From NCBI GenBank assembly GCA_023128195.1, contig JAGMEL010000278.1, positions 1-7,352 on the forward strand: a stretch of 7,352 bases of DNA, written 5' to 3'. The stretch is from Caldifarciminota bacterium. GTDB taxonomy: Bacteria > Hydrothermota > Tepidihabitantia > SM23-42. Both the position numbers and the translations under genes were made by a program. The notes under the pieces were generated by a model, which ran no database searches, had not been told where the DNA came from, and worked only from the letters and a program-made list of their open reading frames with translations. Of this stretch, positions 1 through 5,791 are shown one piece after another (positions within the stretch are counted from its first letter, which is position 1; every line of letters begins with the position of its first letter).

Positions 1-581
1 AAAGTACAATGATGCACCCAATTATGTGTCGAATTTTCGCTGGCAGGGGTATTATCGTAAGGATCATCCGCGATGAGTGCGCCCACCCAATCCCCGGACG
101 CGGGGCTACGCTGATCAAAATTGCAATAGCTAATCGTATTGTAGTGGCCTGCATAAATACGCATGAAACGCCTCAGGCTATAAAAATTGATACCATGCAC
201 CCTAATGTACGACTTTTTATAGATATAGATCCCATAAGCAATATCTGAAATTGTAACGCTATCAGTGCCGTAATTCATGTAAACGATGGGGCTCGAGGAT
301 GTACCTGAATTGTCTGGAGCTATGTACGTATCATACGTGCCAGCTTTAATGTACACAGTATCGCCAGCTATCAATGTTTGATTGGCCTTTGTAATAGTTA
401 ACCAGGGTAAACTTTCTGTCCCGGGATTTGAATCGTTTCCCGTAGTGGCAACATAATAAGTTGTAGCCAATGAACTATTCACCAACCCCAAAACCGCCAG
501 GATTATGCCGAGGAAAATTATGATTCCGTTCCTTTGGCTTTGTTCAAAAAACAATACCATTACGCCAAATAATCTTTTCAT
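1..581 (-). CDS. Secreted right-handed beta-helix protein, N-terminal part (runs off the left edge)
   Basis: This is an open reading frame of 193 codons without a stop, cut by the window edge. The ATG at 581-579 is chosen because a perfect AGGAGG lies five bases upstream (587-592). Residues about 18-40 are hydrophobic (IIIFLGIILAVLGLVNSSLA), which suggests an export signal ending near SLA. Immediately after comes YYVATTGNDSNPGT, then PWLTITKANQTLIAGDTVYIKAGTY. That is the typical opening of DUF1565/pectate-lyase-like parallel beta-helix proteins (YYVxxxGxDsNpGT...PxxTIxkA...GDTVyvraGtY). The family contains polysaccharide lyases and many adhesion or surface proteins, so the substrate cannot be told. 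The visible part has no catalytic signature and its C-terminus is unseen. It is the third beta-helix gene in the minus-strand array and differs at its N-terminus from the other two, so it is a more distant relative. Call as beta-helix is firm; function is open. Confidence 0.85.
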   Translation of the reverse strand, partial: MKRLFGVMVLFFEQSQRNGIIIFLGIILAVLGLVNSSLATTYYVATTGNDSNPGTESLPWLTITKANQTLIAGDTVYIKAGTYDTYIAPDNSGTSSSPIVYMNYGTDSVTISDIAYGIYIYKKSYIRVHGINFYSLRRFMRIYAGHYNTISYCNFDQRSPASGDWVGALIADDPYDNTPASENSTHNWVHHCT

Positions 582-593
582 TTCTGCCTCCTC

Positions 594-635
594 GGATATA
601 TCAAATATCCTTTTTGCTTTTGCTCTTTCGAAAGA
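594..635 (-). promoter_or_regulatory. Two small palindromes in the 5' leader of the leftmost beta-helix gene
   Basis: An inverted repeat GGATAT-5-ATATCC (594-610) sits directly upstream of the AGGAGG ribosome site of the gene starting at 581. A perfect 12-base palindrome TCTTTCGAAAGA lies at 624-635. Their position suits an operator or a leader hairpin, but both are short and AT-rich, so chance is a real alternative. Confidence 0.25.
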
Positions 636-653
636 ACAATAGAATCTAGATAA

Positions 654-692
654 AAAAGAGAATAATTCTTATTTTTTATAATTTTCTCTTTT
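654..692 (-). terminator. AT-rich stem-loop, possible terminator between array units
   Basis: The arms AAAAGAGAA (654-662) and TTCTCTTTT (684-692) are perfect 9-base complements around a 21-base AT-rich loop. Read on the minus strand, the second arm runs into further T residues. The structure lies after the PorV-like remnant and before the leftmost beta-helix gene, where a transcript end would be expected. The stem has almost no GC, so it would be a weak intrinsic terminator. Confidence 0.3.
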
Positions 693-700
693 CCAGAATA

Positions 701-796
701 CTATCGTGTAATACCAACACCAAACCCAATATTATGCAACCTGTAAAATCCCTCGATGTGCTCTATTCTGGTATCTATAAACCATTCAGTATGCTT
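701..796 (-). pseudogene. Remnant of a second PorV/PorQ-like gene
   Basis: Reading on in the same frame past the stop of the beta-helix gene (TAA at 808-806) gives KHTEWFIDTRIEHIEGFY, then RLHNIGFGVGIT, then R and a TAG stop at 703-701. It aligns without gaps to residues 53-82 of the intact PorV-like protein at 2870-3733 (SHVEWFTDVRIEHLQGVY...GIGADIT). I count 15 identities in 30 residues. There is no start codon: the sequence goes from a GGAGGAAAGCAT that resembles the ribosome site and start of the intact gene (GGAGGATAGCATG) straight into the mid-protein segment. This suggests an internal deletion joining the start region to codon ~54. Both the signal peptide and most of the barrel are missing, so no function is expected. 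Confidence 0.7.
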
Positions 797-805
797 TCCT
801 CCTTC

Positions 806-1054
806 TTATCTTATCAGCGCAATCTTACCACTTGTTTGCCTTTGACCGTCAGACGAATTTACTACATAGAAGTAAACCCCGCTCGTAATATCGCTTACAC
901 TCCATTCGTAAGTCGCTTCTGAAAGTTCTCCTGAATCATGAACTGTTTTTCCGCTCATGTCAAATACTTTAATATTATCTCCAATACTCAAATCACCAAA
1001 AAAAGTGACAGAATTCTCGCCTTGAAAAACCCGGCAAGGATTGGGATAAACATT
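806..1054 (-). repeat. Duplicated C-terminal sorting module, copy 1
   Basis: The 82 C-terminal codons plus stop align without any gap to 3917-4165 (constant offset of 3111 bases). By my count 66 of 82 residues are identical, and long nucleotide stretches match, for example around GAATTCTCGCCTTGA. The upstream parts of the two genes diverge far more, so this module is either recently copied, gene-converted, or strongly constrained as a sorting signal. Confidence 0.85.
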
Positions 1055-2632
1055 GACAATGATTTCATACTCAGCGTCGTTTGTTCTTAATGGATGCGGA
1101 TAGGTAAACGGAGTATAATAAGGTGTCCATGTATTTATTGCTGTGCATTTGTAAAGAGTACCTGATATCGGAAAGGCAGGGTTTGCTCCAACCATGCCCG
1201 TAAGGTCAGAACAACTCTGGTCTGTTGCCCAATAGCCTACACCTTTAGTGCAAGTCAAAGGCCGCGAAGCATAGGTTCCGCAACCGACTCCTGTCGTACC
1301 ATCAAAGCCAGAAGAGACAAAATTGAAAAACTCACTATCCTCAGCAATTGCTTCACAGCAGTCAGCAATAATATGATATTGCGATGTTGCATCAGGATTT
1401 GTATCCCAGTTTAATGCTACGGTTAATCGGATCGATGTTACATTAATAATAAGTCTGGACTGTCCTGCTCCTGTTCCCCCAATTATTTCTAATCCATATC
1501 TGCTTGGACTACCATAACCTGGAGCAAAATTTGCACTCGAATCTTCTAAATAATTGTTTCCTCCATTAGTAGCTGTTCCAGACGGCCCGATTGGTTCATA
1601 ACCCACAAAAGCCGACCCAGTATAATTCACCCTGTTATTCCAGTTATAACTGTCAGAAACGTGCTGAGGTTGTGGGTTCGTACTCGGGTTTAGTGAATCA
1701 GCATACTCCTCCCGAATTTTTATACCACCACACGTCCCATTGATATTATTATAGAAAACTACAGCTTTGCCTCCTCGCTGATCCAGTATTTGACCCCTTG
1801 CCATCGTTATATCATTTCCATAGACTTCTCCGCCAAAACAAGCATACATATATCCTTCACCTTGATTACCGTGCATATCCAGCAATGGATAAGCTTCATC
1901 ATCCATGGTCACGGTATTGTAGCGCAAAACATATCTGTTAGCATACTGACAATCCATTATGCAATCACCCACACCAGTAAATGTGTTATCCTCAAGATAC
2001 ATGTTATTGTCTGCTGCACCATAAATGATCCCATCCCAGTTATCCCACCAATGATCTCCGTGTCCATAACAACTCGGATGACGCAGAGGGTAATCAATAC
2101 CAATAAACATATTATTGTCAATGACTCCACGCATCCCGTTATTCCAAATGGCTTGTCCGCTCGAGTTTTTGAAAGTATTATGATCTATCCGAACTTTAGT
2201 CTGAATCGTAAGCTCTGAACTGCGACTTGCATCAAGCCTTATCCCATAAGACTTGTCATCCATATCAAAAGTAAACCCGGACACTCTAAACGAATGATTT
2301 GCGGATAGATCAGAAGGCTGATAAGTAATAATGTAAGTATCCGAACTCGTGCAAGTAATGTTGGTAACTCCATCCCCTGCTCCGATCAAGTAAATTCCTT
2401 TGGCAATAGTTAAAACACTGTTCCAGGTACAATTACCAGCAGGAACCAAAACCGTGTCTTCCGGCAAAGCGGCTGTAATTGCTGTCTGTACATCTGCCTG
2501 TTCACAGCTTGCCGCATCGATCAATGCTGCATTTATGGTATTCCCAGGAATTCCGGCAAAGGAATAAAAAACTACAAGACAAAGGACTACACTGAACATG
2601 GGTGTGTTTTGTACGATCATAGATTTTATCAT
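806..2632 (-). CDS. Secreted right-handed beta-helix protein with type IX-like C-terminal sorting domain (608 aa)
   Basis: The protein has a hydrophobic signal segment at about residues 12-27. A pectate-lyase-like first coil follows at about 40-90 (SCEQADVQTAI...DTVLVPAGNCTW...YLIGAG). A long run of beta-helix turns rich in N, G and short hydrophobic strands reaches about residue 330 (for example IDHNTF, YLEDNTF, LRYNTV, QRGGKAVVFYNN). Around 370-420 lies a GTGAGQSRLI...LNWDTNPDATSQYHI module, a type common in beta-helix and fibre proteins. The last 82 residues (527-608) form a YPNPCRV...IKVFDMSGK...SGVYFYVV...SGKIALIR domain, like the FlgD-Ig/type IX sorting domains that route cargo across the outer membrane. 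The ATG at 2632 is preferred over an in-frame GTG at 2638: AAGGAA lies six bases before this ATG but nearly touches the GTG. Likely a cell-surface or released polysaccharide-binding or -cleaving protein; the substrate and catalytic residues are not identifiable. Several cysteines (SCEQ, CTW, DCCE) suggest disulphides. Confidence 0.88.
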   Translation of the reverse strand: MIKSMIVQNTPMFSVVLCLVVFYSFAGIPGNTINAALIDAASCEQADVQTAITAALPEDTVLVPAGNCTWNSVLTIAKGIYLIGAGDGVTNITCTSSDTYIITYQPSDLSANHSFRVSGFTFDMDDKSYGIRLDASRSSELTIQTKVRIDHNTFKNSSGQAIWNNGMRGVIDNNMFIGIDYPLRHPSCYGHGDHWWDNWDGIIYGAADNNMYLEDNTFTGVGDCIMDCQYANRYVLRYNTVTMDDEAYPLLDMHGNQGEGYMYACFGGEVYGNDITMARGQILDQRGGKAVVFYNNINGTCGGIKIREEYADSLNPSTNPQPQHVSDSYNWNNRVNYTGSAFVGYEPIGPSGTATNGGNNYLEDSSANFAPGYGSPSRYGLEIIGGTGAGQSRLIINVTSIRLTVALNWDTNPDATSQYHIIADCCEAIAEDSEFFNFVSSGFDGTTGVGCGTYASRPLTCTKGVGYWATDQSCSDLTGMVGANPAFPISGTLYKCTAINTWTPYYTPFTYPHPLRTNDAEYEIIVNVYPNPCRVFQGENSVTFFGDLSIGDNIKVFDMSGKTVHDSGELSEATYEWSVSDITSGVYFYVVNSSDGQRQTSGKIALIR

Positions 2633-2684
2633 CTTCACTTCCTTATTTTATCTTCGCAACCTTGCCTTTGTTCCTTTCTTCAAC

Positions 2685-2712
2685 CTTATAAAAATATAGT
2701 AACTGTTCAAAA
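2685..2712 (-). promoter_or_regulatory. Possible hybrid promoter partly inside the MITE end
   Basis: On the minus strand TTTTGA (2712-2707) lies 16 bases before TATAAG (2690-2685), pointing into the beta-helix gene that starts at 2632. The putative -35 box is in the MITE terminal repeat and the -10 box is just outside it. Both boxes are imperfect, so this is a weak prediction. Confidence 0.22.
2691..2698. repeat. Target-site duplication AAAATATA, left copy
   Basis: The eight bases AAAATATA directly abut the left terminal repeat of the MITE and recur exactly at 2857-2864 abutting the right one. Eight bases is the duplication length known for IS66-family insertions. Confidence 0.85.
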
Positions 2713-2856
2713 CTTGATGGACTAATGTAGTCGCACGATTCATCCCACCCTTTTACAAAAGAGCTGGATTCATCGTGCAAAATGTCTGGAAATTTAAAAC
2801 AAATATGCGCCATAAATGTCGCAACTACAAGTTCCCACCGAAAATTGAACAGTTAC
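2699..2856. mobile_element. 158-bp MITE of IS66 type
   Basis: The element has perfect 12-base terminal inverted repeats, GTAACTGTTCAA at 2699-2710 and its complement at 2845-2856. The repeats continue imperfectly for about 36 bases in all (I count 25 of 36 matches, including TGTAGT near the inner end). Perfect 8-bp direct repeats flank it. Ends beginning GTAA together with 8-bp duplications are hallmarks of the IS66 family. There is no transposase gene inside, so it is a non-autonomous derivative that an IS66-type transposase elsewhere would have to move. It sits between the stop of the PorV-like gene (2870) and the next beta-helix gene, so it breaks no coding region but separates two genes that may once have been co-transcribed. 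Its long inverted arms could also fold in the PorV-like transcript and end it. Confidence 0.8.
2733..2778. repeat. Split palindrome with 8-bp direct repeats inside the MITE
   Basis: GCACGATTCATC (2733-2744) and GATTCATCGTGC (2767-2778) share the direct repeat GATTCATC, 30 bases apart. Collapsing the repeat restores the near-palindrome GCACGATTCATCGTGC. The 22 intervening bases contain CTTTTACAAAAG, itself an inverted repeat. This looks like a small duplication or insertion in the middle of an ancestral hairpin. Confidence 0.6.
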
Positions 2857-2864
2857 AAAATATA
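2857..2864. repeat. Target-site duplication AAAATATA, right copy
   Basis: Exact copy of 2691-2698, directly outside the right MITE end and five bases before the stop codon of the PorV-like gene. Confidence 0.85.
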
Positions 2865-2869
2865 TCCCT

Positions 2870-3733
2870 TTAAAACCCTATTGATAATCCAGCATAATGT
2901 AGTACGCCAAATTCGGAAAAGGGAATTGCTGCATAGTCAAAACTATATTTCTCAGCGAATCTTACACCAAGACCAGCAGTCAATCCCTTTTGTGCCACCT
3001 CTTCTTTGCTTATACTATAACCCAATCTAAAAGAAAGCATCTCAAAATACAACGCCTCAACACCTAAACCGCCAATTATATTACCATCCTTTTCCCAACT
3101 CGCATTCACATATACATCATACGCATAAGCAGGAATTGCATAGTGCATAAGACCTTTCACTGCTAATGGAAAATCCTCCTTCTCCTGTTCATAGGTAATG
3201 CCTGTACCCAGATTCAAAACACTCACACCACAATCAAACCCAGGTATTACATCCTGCACCATTATTCCAGCATCTCCTGCAAAACTATTCGCTGTAACAT
3301 CATCAAGTTTTTCCTGGACAATCTTCACAGATACCCCGGTTGAAACCTTCCCTATGAAATACCCGAATGAAAATGCAAAGGCGGCATCATGAATAGAAAA
3401 TGGTCCAGTAGAATTACCCAATGCATCATACCCTGGTATATCACCAGCATGAAGATACGTAATATCTGCACCAATCCCATATCGGTCTGTCTGGTAAACA
3501 CCCTGGAGATGTTCTATTCGCACATCAGTAAACCATTCTACATGTGAAAAAGAAACCCCCCTGGTCTGTTCAAAGCACATACACGCAGGATTATTATGGA
3601 TGCTATTCATTCCGCCATTTGCCAATGCTACTGAATTGGGTAACGGGTCAATAAGAAGAAACCCCATAGAACTTGCTTCTACTATTGTACCTGTAAACAA
3701 AACAGATAATATAAATAATATGCCCTTGTTCAT
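2870..3733 (-). CDS. PorV/PorQ-family outer-membrane beta-barrel protein (287 aa)
   Basis: In the type IX system PorV is an outer-membrane barrel that receives cargo by its C-terminal domain and shuttles it to the attachment machinery; PorQ is a related barrel. Here residues 1-20 form a signal peptide (MNKGILFILSVLFTGTIVEA, cleavage likely after A20). The conserved early block is recognisable though degenerate (ALANGGMNSIHNNPACM, residues 37-52). It is followed by FSHVEWFTDVRIEHLQGVY, GIGADITYLHAGDIPGYD, the family-typical GVSVKIVQEKL (133-143), and GDAGIMVQ...VLNLG. The protein ends in alternating strands and a C-terminal phenylalanine (LSIGF), usual for outer-membrane barrels. It is shorter than the usual PorV of roughly 380 residues. 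An upstream in-frame ATG exists at 3763, but AGGAGG at 3739-3744 stands five bases before the ATG at 3733 and the signal peptide starts there. Its position between two sorting-domain cargo genes suggests it helps export them. It could also be a PorV paralogue with another barrel role. Confidence 0.85.
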   Translation of the reverse strand: MNKGILFILSVLFTGTIVEASSMGFLLIDPLPNSVALANGGMNSIHNNPACMCFEQTRGVSFSHVEWFTDVRIEHLQGVYQTDRYGIGADITYLHAGDIPGYDALGNSTGPFSIHDAAFAFSFGYFIGKVSTGVSVKIVQEKLDDVTANSFAGDAGIMVQDVIPGFDCGVSVLNLGTGITYEQEKEDFPLAVKGLMHYAIPAYAYDVYVNASWEKDGNIIGGLGVEALYFEMLSFRLGYSISKEEVAQKGLTAGLGVRFAEKYSFDYAAIPFSEFGVLHYAGLSIGF

Positions 3734-3746
3734 GCTATCCTCCTTT

Positions 3747-3770
3747 TTATCTTGTAACGGCATTCTTGCC
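3747..3770 (-). pseudogene. Fossil tail of a sorting domain upstream of the PorV-like gene
   Basis: Read on the minus strand this is G-K-N-A-V-T-R-stop, matching the last residues of the two beta-helix proteins (GKIALIR-stop and GKIAIIR-stop). Together with the ribosome-site segment beside it, 3732-3770 aligns without gaps to 791-829 with 31 of 39 bases the same by my count. This suggests that a beta-helix gene once ended directly before this PorV-like gene. The stretch is short, so chance convergence around a ribosome site cannot be excluded. Confidence 0.45.
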
Positions 3771-3801
3771 GATTACTACTTATTTTTCTCCAGAGATGAT
3801 G

Positions 3802-3906
3802 TTATTTTTCACTAACATCCCTGGTCCAATGTATACCAATACTACCCACTAACAAAACTGCTACAATTAGCCAAATACTTTTAGATATCCTTAACCCTTT
3901 CCTCAT
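3802..3906 (-). CDS. Possible small single-pass membrane peptide (34 aa)
   Basis: An ATG at 3906 opens a 34-residue frame ending in TAA at 3802. A basic N-terminus (MRKGLRISKS) is followed by a hydrophobic segment (IWLIVAVLLVGSIGI, residues 11-25) and a polar tail (HWTRDVSEK). It could be a real small membrane protein, or the surviving signal peptide of a decayed secreted gene in the array. The ribosome site is poor (only an A-rich AAGAAAAAAAGA) and the frame begins 11 bases after the stop of the broken beta-helix gene. I do not recognise a family. Confidence 0.35.
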   Translation of the reverse strand: MRKGLRISKSIWLIVAVLLVGSIGIHWTRDVSEK

Positions 3907-3916
3907 TCTTTTTTTC

Positions 3917-4165
3917 TTATCTTATTATAGCAATCTTGCCGCTTGTTTTTCTTTGACCATCAATCGATTTTACCACAAAGAAATAAATACCACTCGCAAT
4001 GTCGCTTACACTCCACTGGTAAGTCGTTTCTGAAAGACTTGCCGAGTCATGCACTATTCTGCCGCTCATATTATATACCTTAATATTATCTCCAATACTC
4101 AAATCACCAAAGAACGTAACAGAATTCTCGCCTTGATAAACCCGGCAAGGGTTAGGATAGACATT
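3917..4165 (-). repeat. Duplicated C-terminal sorting module, copy 2
   Basis: Partner of 806-1054: aligned without gaps, 66 of 82 residues identical by my count, with most changes conservative (F/Y, K/R, V/I). Confidence 0.85.
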
Positions 4166-5657
4166 GATAATAGGTTCAGGAGTCGTGCCATTGGTAATTA
4201 ACGGATGAGGATAAGTATAGGGCGTATATCCTGGTTTCTGGGTATTGTCAAAATAATCCCTGCCTGATTGTATGTGAGCATGGCAGTTATTGTGTATGCT
4301 AAAGTTCACATCATCCGCCCCATACTTATTATTCCATGAATAAGCCGGCTCATGATCCTGGGGTGGATATGGTGTTTCATCAGTCCACAGGTATTCATCC
4401 GTAGAGCGCCCAATCTGATCCCGGCATGGATATCCATTTGTAATTTTATATTGATCTCCTGTATCCCAATCATTATCTGTGCCGCCGGACAAAGTTGCCG
4501 TCACCGTGTTTGCAGTATTTGCCGTAATCTGACCTTTACTGCTGTCCACAAGATTGTAAACATAATTCTCGACCAATGAGTTAACTTCCCAGTTTTGTGA
4601 AAAGTCGGTCAGAGTCAAAGATCCGCTGGTTCCAGTGTGGCTGCCGGTGCCGCCCATTTCGAGCGGCTCGTTTCCATCCCAGGAAGAGCCTCCGTTGCAA
4701 AAGCCGCCTCCGCTTACTTCACTAAAGGTCCTGACATTGTCTAAAGTAATGCGTGGACTTGTCCATGTGCCGGTCAAAGTATTATTTAAAAACAACCCCG
4801 GTCCCGCCGCGAATAAAAAACGGTGTCCACATACTACGGTCTACCTGGTTGATTGTATTATTGTAAATCTCCCATTTTATAGTAGCACGATTCTCACCCT
4901 GGACCGAGTGCGCTTCTATATAAACATCATTAATAGTATTATACCGAAATACATATTTCCCGCCATAGTTTGCATCCATACAATTCCCAAAAACCGTATA
5001 AGTAAACGTGCAGTCTTCTACATATACTGCCCTGTCTGTTCCCATATCAAGTTCTTGTACCCATAAATAATGCTGCTGCGGACCCTCGTGGAGCATTGCT
5101 GCAGAACCCATTACCACAACACGGGCGTTTTGAAATGTACAATGATCCACCAAGCCATCCGGATGCACACCTTGAATCGTTCCACGAACCATGACTCCGA
5201 CCATACCTTCATCGCTGATAATCTCACAATGGTCGACACGCCACCCTGCCCCGCTAGTAGATACTCCTCCTCGATTAAAAGTAAACCCGGTAATTCTTGA
5301 ACTGGTTTGCGCCAAACCAACTACCGTACCGGGCGAATCTCTTGTGATGATTGTCAAATCTATGCCTGCACCCTGTAACATGATATTTTTGGAATCAGAT
5401 ATGGAAACTTCTGAATCCCAGGTACTCTCTCCTGCAGGAACCATTACAGTATCTCGGTTACCTGCCGAATCGATCGCCGCCTGCACGTCTGTCTGTTCAC
5501 AGCTTGTAGCATTGATCGTTGCTGCATTCGCACCCTTCACAAAAAAACCGGCGAACAAACAAATAGCTACAGAAAAAAAATCTACTCTTAATAGTAATGC
5601 TTTATTTCGTTTTATAACAAATTTTTTCATCTGGAGTGCGACCATTTTTGCTCTCAT
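3917..5657 (-). pseudogene. Secreted beta-helix protein with sorting domain, interrupted by a single-base frameshift
   Basis: Two frames make up one gene. The first runs from the ATG at 5657 (GAGG five bases upstream) to a TAA at 4784-4782. It encodes a signal peptide ending in GANA near residue 43-45, a first coil SCEQTDVQAAI...DTVMVPAGESTW closely resembling that of the neighbour at 806-2632, and beta-helix turns up to IRGGTGVVF. The second frame, with no ATG near its start, carries on at 4786 with NNTLTGTW. It continues through a module with STDEYLWTD and ends in the YPNPCRV...SGKIAIIR sorting domain (stop 3919-3917). Removing one base from the TTTTTAAA run at 4785-4792 restores a 579-residue protein; the paralogue reads RGGKAVVFYNNINGT across the same place. 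Downstream the frame is clean to its end, so the break is recent or is a sequencing error in a homopolymer. As written, the product would lack the sorting domain and could not be exported by the type IX route. Confidence 0.85.
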
Positions 5658-5673
5658 ATTCACCTCACTTATT

Positions 5674-5701
5674 ATTATAGAAATAGAACAGTCTTTGTCA
5701 A
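5674..5701 (-). promoter_or_regulatory. Consensus sigma-70 type promoter for the broken beta-helix gene
   Basis: On the minus strand a perfect TTGACA (5701-5696) and a perfect TATAAT (5679-5674) are 16 bases apart. The expected transcription start near 5667 leaves a leader of only about ten bases before the ATG at 5657, just enough to hold the GAGG at 5666-5663. The perfect boxes suggest high constitutive expression by the housekeeping sigma factor rather than by the neighbouring ECF sigma. Confidence 0.75.
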
Positions 5702-5739
5702 TAAAAGAATAATGAGGAACCTCTGTGATGATTCAAGAC

Positions 5740-5767
5740 TTGCATTCTATAAAAAATCATATATACT
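5740..5767 (+). promoter_or_regulatory. Possible promoter for the ECF sigma gene
   Basis: TTGCAT (5740-5745) and TATACT (5762-5767) are 16 bases apart. The -10 box is good and the -35 box is only half matched. A start near 5774 would give an 18-base leader before the ATG at 5792. Confidence 0.38.
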
Positions 5768-5791
5768 ACTTCAAGATATACAATATCTGAG

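Noticed and set aside
734..922. Plus-strand 62-codon frame across the PorV-like remnant
   Set aside because: It overlaps antisense the end of the beta-helix gene and the remnant, both supported by protein similarity. It has no ribosome site.
1790..2218. Plus-strand open frame of 142 codons
   Set aside because: It lies wholly opposite the beta-helix gene at 806-2632, whose signal peptide, helix motifs and sorting domain are clear. It has no ribosome site or recognisable domain. The same applies to the other plus-strand frames between 9 and 5712.
3917..4795. Separate 292-residue gene starting at TTG
   Set aside because: There is no ATG or ribosome site, and its first residues continue the beta-helix motif of the frame upstream. 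It is the 3' half of the frameshifted gene.
5728..5790. 20-codon leader frame ending one base before the sigma-gene ATG, with GAGGAA upstream
   Set aside because: The stop-to-start spacing suggests coupling, but the better -10 box (TATACT at 5762) lies inside it, so it may not be transcribed, and the peptide shows no feature. Not strong enough to list.
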